A DNA stretch of 64,000 bases from Paramecium sonneborni (GCA_905182985.1 CAJJDN010000017.1:110874-174873); one strand, 5' to 3'; positions 12,765 through 24,511 are shown, counted from the first letter of the stretch. Notes: a model not told the origin generated them from the sequence alone. Translations and numbers: made by a program.

Positions 12765-14620
12765 ATGATTAAATTGGGGAATATGCTTGCATAAGAGTAA
12801 GCTAAATTAAAATCAGAGTTAAAGGCTGCCTAGAAACATAGAACAACTAGAAATACAACATCATCTACATTGTAATAAGCACACTAACAATAAGTTATCC
12901 AAATATATCCAAAACGTCCACATTGTTATAAAAGTCATAAATAAGTCCATCCAATAATACAGATTTCATTAGTTAGAATTGTTCCCCTATTAATTCTCCA
13001 AAAATGTTAACTAATTTTTCAGATCCAGATCCTTCATTCAGTTTTAACAAATATGTTCGTCAATCATATAGAAATAAACTTGAAACTATTTAAATGCCTC
13101 CTAATAAACCTCCTTTAAAAAGAGTCAATAAAATAACTAATTTAAGAAACTTAAATAATAATAGTATTGCATAGTTAAATCCTCTTAAAGGGGATGAATC
13201 TAAAGAGAAACTATTGTAATAGACCCACTTTTTATGTGCAATCATGTAATAATCTCATAGTGCAACTGGTAAAATAGTGGCAAATTTTTTAAATGGATAG
13301 TTAGAAAAAAATAGTTACGAATCGATTATTTAAATGGAAAAATCTGCTTAAGTTCTTTAATAGTCTGCAAAAGAAATGTCAAAAGCATTTTTTATTTCTG
13401 ATGATGAAGGTGAATTTGAGAATCTTTAAAATAAATTCATAGATTAAATAAGATTCTCTAAATATAGAAAACCTAATTAAGAAAATAATATTATATTTAA
13501 AAGAAATTATGGTTAAAAACATGAAATGATGATTGATTAAGTTGCATCTTAAAGATAGAAAACAGATGAAAATTAAGATTTTGATGTTTTTATTCCAAAA
13601 TCATAAATGGATTAATTTTTTTAGTAATTATTCAAAAATAAATTAGAATAATTTAAGATAAAATAGATGGTAGAATGAAAGAATAAACTGAATAATTAAT
13701 AAAAGAAGAATAAAAATTAATTAATGGAATGATTGCAAATGTAATAAAATTTAGAGAAGATATAAGAGAAGTTAAATATACGATGAATCATGTAAGAAAA
13801 AATAAAAAGGCCTTATAACCATCATAATTATCCGCTTATCGAACATTGAAAACACTAAGAACTCTAAAATCTTAGTCATCAGTTAGAATACAAAGCCCAA
13901 AGACTTAAAGATTAGATGAAGAAGCAAAAGCAGATCTAAGATTAAGAGTTATGAAAGCTCTTAGAAATTTTATGGATAAATTAAAGAGATTTAATATCAC
14001 ATTAAATGATGTTGTAAATAATTAAGTTTTCCCATCATAAGCATATGAAAGACCTAATAGTGTTGAATTTTTTAGATAAGTAAAAGCAGATAACTTAAGA
14101 GAAATTGAAAGTATGTTAAGAGATTGTCGTTATCATGTTTATGATAGAGATAATTAATAAAAAACACCATTACATCATGCAGTTAGTAATAATTCAATTG
14201 AAGCAATAAAATTATTAGTTGAAAATGGTGCAGATTTAGATGCTAGAGATATGAGTAATAAATTATAATATTATTATTAGTGGGTCGAACTCCTTTGCAT
14301 TTGGCATCCAAAAATAATAATTGTGATACTGTTAGAGTTTTATTAGTATATTAGGCTAATCCTTCTATCAAAACTGTTGCAGGTAAAACAGCTTAAGATT
14401 TAACAGAAATGCCAGTTATTAAAGCCTTAGTGAAAAATGCTAAAAAAGTAATATTTTATCTAATTTTTTTAAGCTTCATTTCATGATGAATTTGCAGCCT
14501 TCAAAAAAAAAAAAAGATTTTTGGGTTGAAAAAGCAATTGTTTACTTTTAAGAAGATGATCCAGAAAAAATTCTAAAATTATAGCTTTATAAGAATTAAG
14601 CAAAATTATTTTTATCGTGA
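12765..14620 (+). CDS. Ankyrin-repeat protein
   Basis: Four introns (12872-12894, 13624-13646, 14255-14280, 14448-14473) give a 585-aa protein in a single consistent frame. The first ~400 residues are polar and basic with no domain I recognise. About residues 430-540 carry two or three ankyrin repeats: KTPLHHAVSNNSIEAIKLL, then GRTPLHLASKNNNCDTVRVL and GKTAQDLTE. Ankyrin repeats mediate protein binding. The third intron sits inside the repeat between DARDM and GRTPLH, which supports the splice choice. The start ATG lies 41 bp after the WD40 gene stop. Function unknown. Confidence 0.8.
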
Positions 14621-14664
14621 TTATATTTATATATTATTCAAATTTACTTTACATTCATATAATT

Positions 14665-16405
14665 ATGGAAGAAATTAATACTCAGAAAATAGAAGATTCT
14701 CCAGCTCCTTCTAAATGGTATATTTGCAATAGTGAAAAGTGTTCCTTAGGAGTTCCTATTGATAATTAAAGGTAACCAGAAGAGGATTTTGAATTACAAA
14801 TCATTTTTACTAAATTAAATTCAACAATTGATGAAACACCATTTCATGAAACTAAATGCTAAAAATAGAAATAAGATTTATCTTACAAAGCAGAATTCAA
14901 TATGAAACACTTTGCAATATATTATTTGTATTAACTGGTATTTTTAATTTGTAAATTAGTTATTTTATATTTTTGGTCCCTTTACATGTATATTTCTTTT
15001 AAATAAACCAATGCTTATGTATAATTTAGGATTTTGGTCATTTAGATTAGATGTTGCATTTCATTATTTCTAATGGGCAGGCCATATTTTTTCTCTTGTT
15101 ATGTATTTTTATTTTGGATTGCTCTCATCATTAGAAATGGGATTGCTTTGGTTTTCTTTACTTACTCGATCTATAATCATAGCAGCTAAATTCTCTACAT
15201 TAAATGAGGATAGAATATAATTATATGAAGAATCTCGTTTACCTGAAAAAACTATTAAATTTGATACAGTTTTATTTGATTGGGCACAATAAACTAAAAA
15301 ACTTAAGTATTTAGAAATTGCTAGATCAGCTAAGAGACATGATTTTGATACACAATTTTTTTACTTTGATTTCATAGTTGAACCTATGGAAGAAACCTAA
15401 AAAGCACTTGTTTAAGAACAAAGTATTGAAATAGATTCAATTAGAAATGGATCATATAGTGGAATCAATCTGATTTCCTATTTTATTGAATCTTTTTAAT
15501 AATTGAACACTCGTAAATATATTCTTTTAACATCAATTATGATTAGTCTAATCATAGTTGTTACACCTAAAATTATCTAATGTTACAATTATTTTTATTA
15601 ACCTTTTGAAGTTCTTCTTAGCGTTATTTGTGGAATATTCTAAACTATATAATTTAATTGCATATTTATTTATTTATCAATTGCACTTGATGATATGAAA
15701 AGAAAAATATTTCTTTTAGATCAGGTTTTTTATTTAATTAGTACTAAAAGAGTTAAGTGCTGTGAATTTAAATTAACTCCTACTATAGATATTAATTGTC
15801 CAAGAAGTATTGAAGCATGGAGTATGTTAAGATCTATCTCTTTTGATTATGGAGCTTCATATCATATCAGAAATTAAGTTTATTTTACTGTTTTAATACT
15901 ATTTTGTATTGTCAGTTTAATTTTTGTACTTCAAATTATTTTAGATTATTTTATCATTGATTATTACTATTTAATTACATTAGGTATTATTTTCTTTATT
16001 TATTTTTTATTTGTTTCATGTTACTTAATGAGTGCTGCTAAAATAAATGAATATTTTGAAGATTTTAATACTTAAATTGAAAATTTAAAATTTATATGTT
16101 AAGATGTAAAAAGAATGAGAAAATATTATTTTGAAGATTGTTTATCAGAACCTTAAAATTTTATTCATAAATCTTTTGTAAATCATTTAAAACAGTAATA
16201 TGGAAAAGATACATTAGTTATTTATTAAAGAATAGATTGTTTAATAGAATCTCTTGAAAATGCACAAAAACATATTAAATATGATTGTAGAAACTATCCT
16301 TTAAAACTATATGGTTTAAAAATTACCTTTGAGATTCTTCAAAACTTTGTAGTAGGCTTATTTACTGTAATAAGCTTTGTAATTCAGTAGAGATTTTCGT
16401 CCTGA
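14665..16405 (+). CDS. Multi-pass membrane protein, gustatory-receptor-like
   Basis: A 572-aa protein with one intron (22 nt, following the codons for YLYQL). It shows about seven hydrophobic segments spread over residues ~90-570, with a large polar loop in the middle and another before the last segment. The last segment, LQNFVVGLFTVISFVIQQ, ends at the C-terminus as in insect-type gustatory-receptor-like (GRL) proteins, which ciliates are known to carry. The cytosolic N-terminus has CNSEKCSLG. The assignment rests on topology and the C-terminal pattern, so it could be another multi-TM family. The frame after the TGA at 16403-16405 is also open for a while but probably belongs to other features. 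Confidence 0.6.
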
Positions 16406-16449
16406 TTATAATTAGTATATAATTTATATAATTATTTAATTTCTAATTC

Positions 16450-16740
16450 TCAAATTAAAGAGGTTGCAAAAATTAAAAGCTTTTATACAGTTTGCTTCTC
16501 ATATTATTATACTAATATGGTTATTTCATAATGGAAATCATAGTGTTTATTATAAGGGATACAGACTTATTATGCATTTTCTTCTGCATATTTTTTATTG
16601 TTTTATAAAATTACTTGTATTTTAATTTTAGAGATAATTGTTAATGTGATTAGATTAATTTTTATCATTTTTAAATTATTATTTAGTTTGTCTTCATTTT
16701 TGACATTCAAAAATTATAGTATTTTTTAAAATTGAATCAT
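16450..16740 (-). CDS. Possible small protein
   Basis: An open frame of 97 codons from an ATG at 16740 to a TGA at 16450, convergent with the GRL-like gene. The second half looks protein-like (AEENAQQVCIPYNKHYDF). Runs this long occur by chance in this base composition. Its start lies only 9 bp from the start of the divergent ORF at 16750, so both are unlikely to be real. Confidence 0.3.
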
Positions 16741-16749
16741 TATTAATGA

Positions 16750-17211
16750 ATGAAGACAGTTGTATAATTACCTATTGATGATTGTACTTATCTATCAAGT
16801 AATGTTTAAATAAATGAAACAGATATAAATTAAACTAACAGTTTAGGGAAGCTTCAATAAATTTGCACTTTTAAATATCCTCTTTAGAGAATCATTATTA
16901 CTCAAGTTTATTCATAAAAAATGAAAATTTTATATAAAATCTATCATCTATTGATTAAAATTAGGGTACAAAATTATATTTAATGTATGGGTTAATTTTT
17001 CATTAATTAGAAAATCTTTAATTTAGAATAGAATAAAATAATTAAATATTCTTATCAAGAAAGTAATAAAATTCATAAGATTTATATTAAAATAATTAAC
17101 TCAAAATAAAAAGTGAAAAATGTTAGCTAAGGGATTTGGGTTAAACAACTTATATTTTAACAATATATAACATATTTACATTTAGAAATTTCAGGAAAAA
17201 AACTACCTTGA
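16750..17211 (+). CDS. Possible hypothetical protein
   Basis: An intronless frame of 154 codons (153 aa) beginning MKTVVQLPIDDCTYLSS and ending SGKKLP. It is rich in Ile, Gln, Lys and Asn and has no domain I recognise. The length is suggestive but not decisive where only TGA stops translation. It competes with the small divergent ORF ending at 16740 for the same promoter space. Confidence 0.4.
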
Positions 17212-17489
17212 GAATTTGAAAGAAATTATTGGGATTAAAATCCATAAATGTTATATAAATTTTTTACCATTTTTATTTTTGTTACTGAATTTTGATTTAG
17301 AGAACTAACAATAAATTATGAAATTTTGTGTATAAAAATTGGAATCTATATATTTCAAGTTATAATTTATTTTTATGATAATTTATTCTTAGTTATCAAA
17401 TAAAATATCAAAATAAATGTAATTTTTATAAATGAAATTAATAAATGTTGACTGGATTAAACGATAATTCATATACAAAAACTGCATGA

Positions 17490-18627
17490 TCACAATTTTT
17501 TGGATAGTATTTTTTAGACTTCTTCTCTCCCAAGTAAATTTTAAAGACGGTTAACATATTCTTTGAAATCTTCATCAGAAACTGCAGAATAATATTCAAT
17601 AGCCTAATTAATACAATATTTACTTATTAATATGAGTCCATTAATGAATTCAATGTCTATATGGTTAATTCTTTCTCTAATAATTTTTCATTCTAACTCA
17701 CTTAAGCAAGAAGTTTTTAAATTTCAAAATTCTCAAATTTTTATAATGTTACTTCTTCTTCTTAAATTTTTTTTCCTGATGATCCAGTTTTATAGAGAAG
17801 AATAGAATCCATAAATAGATCAATATTTGAAGGAATAAAAGTTTACTATCTAAAATTATCATCACTTTTCCATGTTAATAAGGCACTATTATCAATTTTT
17901 TCAACTTTAACTAAATCTTTTGTAGGTGAATTATGGCAGAGAATCAAAACTTTATTTTAAGATTCCAAGAATAAAATATGACTATTGCTCAATTAGATTA
18001 TTTTTTAATAAGATTTTCCATTTATAATTTCTTTACATTAAAAGTATTCGACATCTTCTAATCCTAATTACCCTTCATATTCCTATTCTTGATGGTATTT
18101 TCCAAAAGAGAGTAAACGTTCTCTATCATCTTTGTAAAGTCTTACTTAATCCTAATAATAAAGTAGAATCATAGATTTACGAGAAATTTAGGTAACTTTT
18201 GAATGATTTCATTTAATAAAATAGATGGACTCCAAGGTGAGTGTAAGACATCTTCTATGTAATCTCTTCCATCAGCTAAAGTGGGTTTAGTTAACTAATA
18301 TTAGATATTTTCTTTTATACATGACTAAGAACATGAACTCTTGGAAAAACAAATGGAAATTTATTATCAAGATATAAACAAATTTTTATTGGTTTCCCTT
18401 AGTTTAGTTGTACAACTGGTTACATTTCAACCTATTTTAATACAAAATGAATACAATAATTTATAGATTATTAGACAATTGCTTCAATGAAATTTTGAAA
18501 TCATTCTTATCTAGAATTTCCAATTATTTTAATTCTATATATATAATTAAGTAATACCCTTGCGAATTCTTTTAATTTAGATTTCATTTTTGAAAATATT
18601 CACAATTTAGTTATCTATATTATCCAT
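17490..18627 (-). CDS. UEV-domain protein, ESCRT-I-like (TSG101 or VPS37A type)
   Basis: Five introns (23, 23, 26, 29 and 20 nt) splice a 338-aa protein. Residues about 25-125 look like a ubiquitin E2 variant fold: KICLYLDNKFPFVFPRVHVL, then GRDYIEDVLHSPWSPSILL, without an E2 active-site Cys. Such domains occur in TSG101/Vps23 and, divergently, in VPS37A of ESCRT-I, which sorts ubiquitinated cargo to multivesicular bodies. The middle is beta-rich and the C-terminus is helical (FENFEIQKLLAQVSQNEK..., ending LGREEVQKILSKKL), compatible with an ESCRT-I core segment. The start at 18627 was chosen because only this ATG gives the right phase across the first intron. Which ESCRT-I subunit it is remains open. 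Confidence 0.65.
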
Positions 18628-18796
18628 TAATAAATAAATAATATATATGCAATAGTCATTTTAAAATCAAAGGTAGAAAGTTCCCTTTTTATATTTCTAA
18701 ACCTTATGCAATATGATTTCGATTTTAATTAACTCTTTCTTAAAACCAACTTCTTGAGAAGTAAATATTTCAAATTATAATATTTTATAAAAAGTT

Positions 18797-19831
18797 ATGG
18801 ATTACGACAGCAATGGCTATCTAGGGATGAGAGATCTTAAAATATCTGAACCAATTTCTCATCAGAAGATAGGATACCTTGAAATTCTAATCCATTGGAT
18901 CATTATGGTTTGTTATTAATATCATTTTAGATTTCTGAGAAAAATAATCTCAACACTAAAACCATAGAATTAGCTTCAATACTAATAAAAATTTATATTT
19001 CTAAAAACCAGATTCAATAAGATAGTTTATAACTTGTAGGAATAGCCTCTTTAATGATTGCAGTTAAAGTAAGCTATTTTTAATATCTTAATTAAGTTTA
19101 ATGAATGCCAAACCTAAATTAATATGAATATAGATGATTGTGCATCATAATGTAACTTTGAATTTAGTTCTACACAAATTTTAGAGATGGAAATGAGTAT
19201 TTTATCACTTGTGGAATACGATGTAAATATCACAACAATAACTGATTATTACAATGGACAAACTGTTCATTCTGACCTTATTTTATTTGTTACTCTTGAT
19301 TCAGATTTCCTTTACTATAAAAAATATGAATTATTTGAGGCTATAGAAAATTTTTATTCTAAAGATACATAAAGCATTCCAATAAAAATTTAAAATGTAA
19401 ATATTCAACCAAAAAGTAGGTTATAAATAAAATAAATTAGAAAATAAACAATTTAACAAAAAAAGAAAGGAGTGAAAATTAAAAAATATTAAGAAAAAAA
19501 ATATATAAAAGAAAAATTAGAAACGCACGATAATAAAAAATTTCAAATATTTTGCAGTGAAAATATGATTTCAATTACAATTTATGATTAAATTTACCTT
19601 ATTGGTGAAGTACATTTAAACTATTTGATCTTCTTTAATTTTTTCAAACTAATATATTTGTTAGGTAATCTAATTATTCAAATTTTGAAATTTTGGAGGT
19701 AAACTTTAAGTTCTTTACAATCTTTAAATTTATCTTAAACTGAAATATGTTTTAGATCATAGAAATATATTATATAAAAAAATTATATTATAGTAATCTT
19801 TTATTTTTAGTAATTCTATAGTAATAAATGA
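18797..19831 (+). CDS. Cyclin
   Basis: The cyclin box is clear. YLEILIHWIIM aligns with the 'ILVDWL' helix. After a 23-nt GTT-type intron comes ELASILIKIYIS, then LQLVGIASLMIAVKFNECQT, the signature helix of mitotic cyclins. A second 28-nt intron follows AVK. Cyclins activate cyclin-dependent kinases. The protein starts MDYDSNGYLGMRDL and lacks a long destruction-box N-terminus. After about residue 190 the sequence becomes very Lys-rich. Reading straight on gives 327 aa to the TGA at 19829-19831; using a possible 23-nt intron (starting GTAAATATTCAACC) gives 229 aa ending at 19560. The C-terminus is therefore uncertain. It is divergent from the UEV gene, with 169 bp between starts. Confidence 0.8.
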
Positions 19832-19970
19832 ATTAGGTTTATGATTATAATTGTAATTGAACACTATAGCAAATGATCAATATATCAAATGTTCCTTTAA
19901 ATATTAGAATATAATTTTTTAAAATGATGATGAATATTTGAATTAAAATCTTTTATTTAATTATAAACAA

Positions 19971-20406
19971 ATGGTTGTCAAATCCCTTGCTCATAAAAGA
20001 ATTGTTCACAAGAGAACAAAGAGATTTGTTAGATTTGAATCAGAAGATTACCCTCATAAATTAAGACCAAGTTGGAGAAGACCAAGAGGTATTGATAATA
20101 GAGTCAGAAGAAGATTTAGAGGAAATAGACCTATGCCAAAAGCTGGTTATAGAGGTGATAAAAAGACAAGGTATTATAAATTTAGCACATTTTAGATACT
20201 TAGATTAAGCTGGATTTAGAAAATTGCTCATAACTAATGAAAAAGATCTTGAATTATTACTAACAAATAATAGAACATTTGCAGGTGAATTAGCTCACAA
20301 TCTTTCATCAAGAAAAAGAGCAACTCTTGTGAGAAGAGCAGCTGAACTTAATGTTAGATTAACTAATGGAAAGGGGAAAATTAGAGCAGAAGAGAAAAAA
20401 GAATGA
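19971..20406 (+). CDS. rpl32: 60S ribosomal protein L32 (eL32)
   Basis: A 136-aa protein with one intron at 20171-20195, about the usual family length (~135). Recognisable blocks are [20 protein letters not shown] near residue 45, then GDKKTRY across the splice site, and [20 protein letters not shown] near 105. It is a basic component of the large cytosolic ribosomal subunit. The start ATG follows an A-rich leader. Codon use is cleaner and less AT-biased than in neighbours, as expected for a highly expressed gene. Confidence 0.97.
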
Positions 20407-20445
20407 TGAATTTCATGGTTTAATAACTAAATACACATCTTTTTA

Positions 20446-21130
20446 TCAGCATTTATCTAATAATCCCTTTACTTTCGCTTATAAATATTAAGCTTATACT
20501 AGTATATATTAAATTTTTTAGTGTGCCATGAACTAATATTTCTCTAATAGTTTTTCTTTTACAATACTCTCTCTATTCTTGCTTTATCTTACTTTCCCCA
20601 TATTATGGTATAGTAAAAAAATAAGTTTACTATTGTTTTTTTTATCATTTATCAATAATATTGAGAAATAGTCTTGTATCTTCTTTTTATTTTTGAATTC
20701 TATGAAATTATATTTCTATAAATTATATTTCTTCTCTAAATATGAAAATATTTAAAATTTTAACTATTTTAGTTTTTAGCTCAAAATATATAAATGATTT
20801 GAAGACTTTTCAATAATTTCTTAAAGATATCCTAAAATCTTCTAATACTAAATTTGTTTGTAAGATATTTACAAAGACCTATTAAATTTTGAAACGTTGT
20901 ATTTATAAAATCAAAGAAAAAAGGTAATTTCATGAATATAATGAGATGTATCATTTTGAAAATCTACTTATTAATTATTCTTCACAAAATGGAATTATTT
21001 CAAAATTATCTCGAATGAATCTATTTGATTAAACAGAGATAGTTTTAGAAAATTTCAAAAGTAAGGGAAGAAGTTCTTTTTATTGTTATACCTGGGGGTT
21101 AACTGAATTCTAATCTTAATTAGTAGTATT
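20446..21130 (-). pseudogene. Probable decayed minus-strand gene
   Basis: A minus-strand frame ending at the TGA at 20446-20448 is strongly protein-like near its C-terminus (IVKEKLLEKYQFMAHQKIQ, AQYLQAKVKGLLDKC). A 25-nt intron-like stretch starting GTAAATATC links it to SLILQIQRFKIQQVF. Further upstream in the same frame come QKELLPLLLKFSKTISVQS and FIRDNFEIIPFCEEQ. Two in-frame TGA codons (20951-20953 and 20930-20932) interrupt it, no intron removes them, and no start ATG follows them. It converges on rpl32 with 40 bp between stops. It could be a relic or contain sequencing errors. No family recognised. Confidence 0.4.
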
Positions 21131-21180
21131 AAATTCTAATATTAATTAGTAGTATTAAATTCTAATCTTAATTAGTAATA
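21106..21180. repeat. Three tandem copies of a ~26-bp AT-rich unit
   Basis: The unit begins aattctaatcttaattag and continues tagtatta. It occurs about three times in a row with one or two substitutions, the last copy being partial. It lies just upstream of the decayed minus-strand frame. No function is apparent. Confidence 0.7.
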
Positions 21181-21349
21181 AATACTATAATAATTATAAT
21201 CATAATTTATAAACTTAATTGAGTCATTTGATTTATTTTTATATATATTAAAAATTTTAAAAGAAATTTTTTAGGAAATTACTCAATTAATCAAATTTAA
21301 AAAAGAAGTATTAGTGTTGATTTTTATTATCATAATATAATAACGTTTT

Positions 21350-22583
21350 TCATTCTTATTCTTATTATTATGAATCCTACTCAATTTTATTTTTTGGAGA
21401 ATCTAAAATATTTGGAATATCGTTTTAATCTCCATGTTAACTTTGATCTTGTTCATCTTACTGATTATTATTTAAATTCTATAAATTTGTTTCATCTTTT
21501 TAATTTTTATTCTGAATATCGTCTTAATCATTGTTCTCATCTTTAAAATTATCATTTTATTGATTTTAATCATTTATCTCATTAATCTATTATATAGAAA
21601 TTTTAGAAGATTAATCTTAAGAAGGTTCACTAATATGAGGACGCTCCTTTTCTTTTTCAGCTCCTTCTTCATCTGAATTGAAATTAGAGATTTCCTTATT
21701 TTAATCTCTAATTTATAAAATTTTGAATTACTCCTTTTATTTTGGTTAAAGATACTTTTCAGCAAATTCTTTTGCAGTCATCGTCAAAGCTGATTCTAAT
21801 TCTTCAAAGGCTGTTTTTTACATTTATTATGTATTTTACAACTTTTACAACAAATCCATTTCATAGGTTTCAATTTATTCAATTTCTATTCTTTATTGAA
21901 AAAATTACCTTTTTATTTAATATCTTTGAGTTTTTATTCTGATTCTAACTTTTTTCCTAATTAATCCTTAATTGCCTCTCTTTTTTCCATTTATATTCTT
22001 TCTTTTACTCTATTAATATCTCTAGATTCTCTAATAATTTAATTTTTTTCTTTCAATGATGTTAATGATTATTTCTAAAAATTTTATTTTCTCAATTCAA
22101 TTTTTTTTGATTGCTCTTTTATAATAAATGCTTTTTGTGCTTTTTCGTTTCTATGTTTCTAAATTAACAATTAGTGTTCTTTTTCTTGCTATTTTCTAAT
22201 TTACTGTTATTATTCTTGTTTCTTTTATAGTGATTCTTTTTCTTCTTCTTTCTATGAATCAAAATAAAATACTTACTTTTTTAAGTTTCTCTTCATTTTT
22301 TTTCTTTAGATAATAAATTTCTAATGCTTTTTTTCTTGTTTCTTCTATTTTTTTTAATGTACGTATTTCCTCCTATTTCAATAAAGCAACTCTATTATCT
22401 AAAAGTTGTTTGTGAGCCTCTATAGTTTTTCTTTCTTTTTTGGCAATATTATATATTTTAATAATGTCTTTTTCATCATCATTCTCATTGTCATTTGTAA
22501 ATAGATCATCAATATAAGCTTACTAGTTTAAGAAATAGTAATACTTTTTATACACTTTTTCGTTAAGAATGAATATCTGCCAT
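21350..22583 (-). CDS. Coiled-coil protein with acidic Gln/Asn-rich tail
   Basis: Three introns (22, 25 and 29 nt) give a 385-aa protein starting MADIHSQRKSVQK. Residues ~45-230 are a long charged coiled coil (Glu/Lys/Gln, for example KKIEETRKKALEIYYLKKK). A short conserved-looking block with KPMKWICCKS and ALTMTAKEFAEKYL follows. The last ~120 residues are acidic, Asp/Asn/Gln-rich and probably disordered. There is no membrane segment. The 29-nt intron falls within the codon after the CCKS block and restores the downstream frame exactly. This is probably a structural or cytoskeletal protein; family not recognised. Confidence 0.75.
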
Positions 22584-22997
22584 TATGAATAGAGAAATAA
22601 TTATTTATTATTTAATTAAATTTAAAGGAATTCATATAAAAAATAAGTATCTGATCAATCATCTTTTTGAAAGAAATGAGTTAGATTTATAGTTATTTGC
22701 CTCATAATATAGAAGATAAAAACCAAAAAAAAAATTTTTTGAAAACCATTTATGATATTCCTATTTAAATCATTTTCTCTATACACTTGATCCTTTCGAT
22801 AAATCATCAATAATGGATAAAGAAGTTTGGAATTATTTCAAAAAGCCCAAATATAAATATATGTTCAGAAATTATAACTTAAATCATACTAAGGGAAAGA
22901 AAATAAAATTTATAAATTAAATTTTTAAAATATAAAAAACATATAAAATTAGTATAAATTGTTAAAAAAAAAAGACTTAATTAAAACTAAAAATGAA
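22584..22997. other. Intergenic region
   Basis: This 414-bp stretch separates the starts and stops of two minus-strand genes. A plus-strand frame from 22585 is open for 57 codons and continues beyond a TGA, but its ATG is one base from the neighbouring gene's start. I treat it as chance or a relic. Confidence 0.4.
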
Positions 22998-23347
22998 TCA
23001 AATTTAAAAGCTTTGTTCAATCAATGTTTTGGATTCTGATTCAATTATTGGATGTTTGAGTTTAATGTGAAGATTTAAGGATGCTTCTGAACCATATAAT
23101 TTTTCACATTAAGTACATTTATAAATTTTAGAAATATCGGTCGCCTTCCTTCTTTATTTCTTTTAAGGCTGAACTAATTATTTATCCAATAAAATATTTT
23201 AGTCTTTGATAAACTAAATTTTTTATTGTAAGACTTAATTAAATAAAAATATTTTTCTTGACTCCAAAAGATAATTCGTCTTTGAATCATAGTTTGGACA
23301 TTCTATTATAGATACAAATTTGTACAAGGGATGGAGTTGTCAAACAT
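22998..23347 (-). CDS. Small C2H2 zinc-finger protein
   Basis: One 23-nt intron gives 108 aa starting MFDNSIPQ. Near the C-terminus is a single C2H2 finger, YKCTQCEKLYGSEASLNLHI followed by KLKH: two Cys spaced by two residues and two His spaced by four. This is a DNA- or RNA-binding zinc module. The preceding stretch is basic (PQKKQRRKATD), and the tail after the finger is short and acidic (IIESESKTLIEQ). A single finger is usually too little for stable specific DNA binding, so it may work with a partner. The start was set by the phase across the intron. Confidence 0.75.
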
Positions 23348-23479
23348 AGAGAAAAATTGATTGTGGTTATGGTCGTTCAATTAATTCATACCTGGAATAA
23401 ATAATTTAAATTTTAATTTTATTTATGCAATATATATGAATAATTTGTGATTTAATTATTTTTAGAAATAATTTTTTTC

Positions 23480-24511
23480 ATGAGAAAAAATTTAATAGTA
23501 ATTGATGATCGCGAAAGATCTCGCTCTAAAGAAAAACATGTTAAACCGATTTAAATTATTGATTTAGAAGAATCCTGTTATTCTTTAGATAAAGGTGATA
23601 TAATAGGTGGAAAGTACAAATATTTAGAGAGAATAAATGAAGGAACCTTTGGAAGAGTGATAAAAGTAAGAGATGTTTAATCAAATAATTAACGTGCGTT
23701 GAAAGTAAACTTGTTTTTTAACAAATAGATCATTAAAAACTCATTTCATGATTACGAAAAGGAGTACTAAGCAGTATAATTTTTAAATTTATTCCCTAAA
23801 TTAATTGACCATCCTGGTAGACATCATATAGTAAAGGTGTATGATTTTTTTTATCACAAATAATGTCAATGTATTCTAATGGAGGCCTTAGGGCCATCTC
23901 TATATGAATCCTTAGTTAAAAAAAAATTTACTTAATAATAAATCAAATCTATCATGTTGTAATTGTTGAATGCAATAGATTATATGCATGAACTTTAATA
24001 TCTTCATACAGATATTAAATTAGAAAATATTCTTTTTAAATCATAATTTGATGAAGTAAATGTTAAGATTATTGATTTTGGAAATGTTGTTAATGGTAGA
24101 TAATTCTACAAAGGATTAGTTAATACTGAAGAATATAGAGCTCCTGAAGTTATTTTGGGACTTGAATGGAATTCTAAGCAAGATATTTGGTGTCTTGGAT
24201 GTTTGATGCATGAAATGTTTTTCTAAAAAGAGCTATTTGGCAAATTAAAAAATAATAACTAAAAACATTTATTAATGATTGAATATTTAAATGGTCCCTT
24301 TCCATTATGGATGATAAAAGATTCGAAACTTTTTTAGAAAGGAAGAGTAATTTCAGATCAATATTTGAGATAAGGAATTTCATTTTCTCATCTTTAAGAC
24401 ATAAATATACATTCTTCATTTATTGAATTATTAAGATGGATGTTAAAAACTGATCCTAAAGAAAGACCATCTGCTAAAGAATTACTGAGACATAATTTTT
24501 TTAAAATATGA
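23480..24511 (+). CDS. LAMMER/CLK-type protein kinase
   Basis: An intronless gene of 343 aa, nearly all kinase domain. It has the glycine loop NEGTFGRVIKV, the Lys in ALKV, a catalytic loop YLHTDIKLENILF, DFG (IIDFGNVV) and the activation end TEEYRAPEVILGLEWNSKQD. The HTD in place of HRD is characteristic of the CLK/LAMMER family (HTDLKPENILF), whose members phosphorylate SR splicing factors. The N-terminal ~50 residues are charged (DDRERSRSKEKH). The EHLAMMER motif itself is diverged (CLGCLMHEMFF lies at that region). Catalytic residues appear intact, so it should be active. Confidence 0.88.

Noticed and set aside
16380..16740. Extension of the GRL-like protein beyond the TGA at 16403
   Set aside because: The frame stays open afterwards, but no intron removes the TGA, and the protein already ends with the expected final membrane helix.
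20930..20953. TGA recoded as selenocysteine or another residue
   Set aside because: No recoding element or Cys-aligned position was evident. Decay or sequencing error is simpler.
22585..22965. Plus-strand frame starting MNREIIIYYLIKFKG with continuation past a TGA
   Set aside because: Its start is one base from the opposite gene's start, and the TGA cannot be spliced out, since no GT donor lies nearby.
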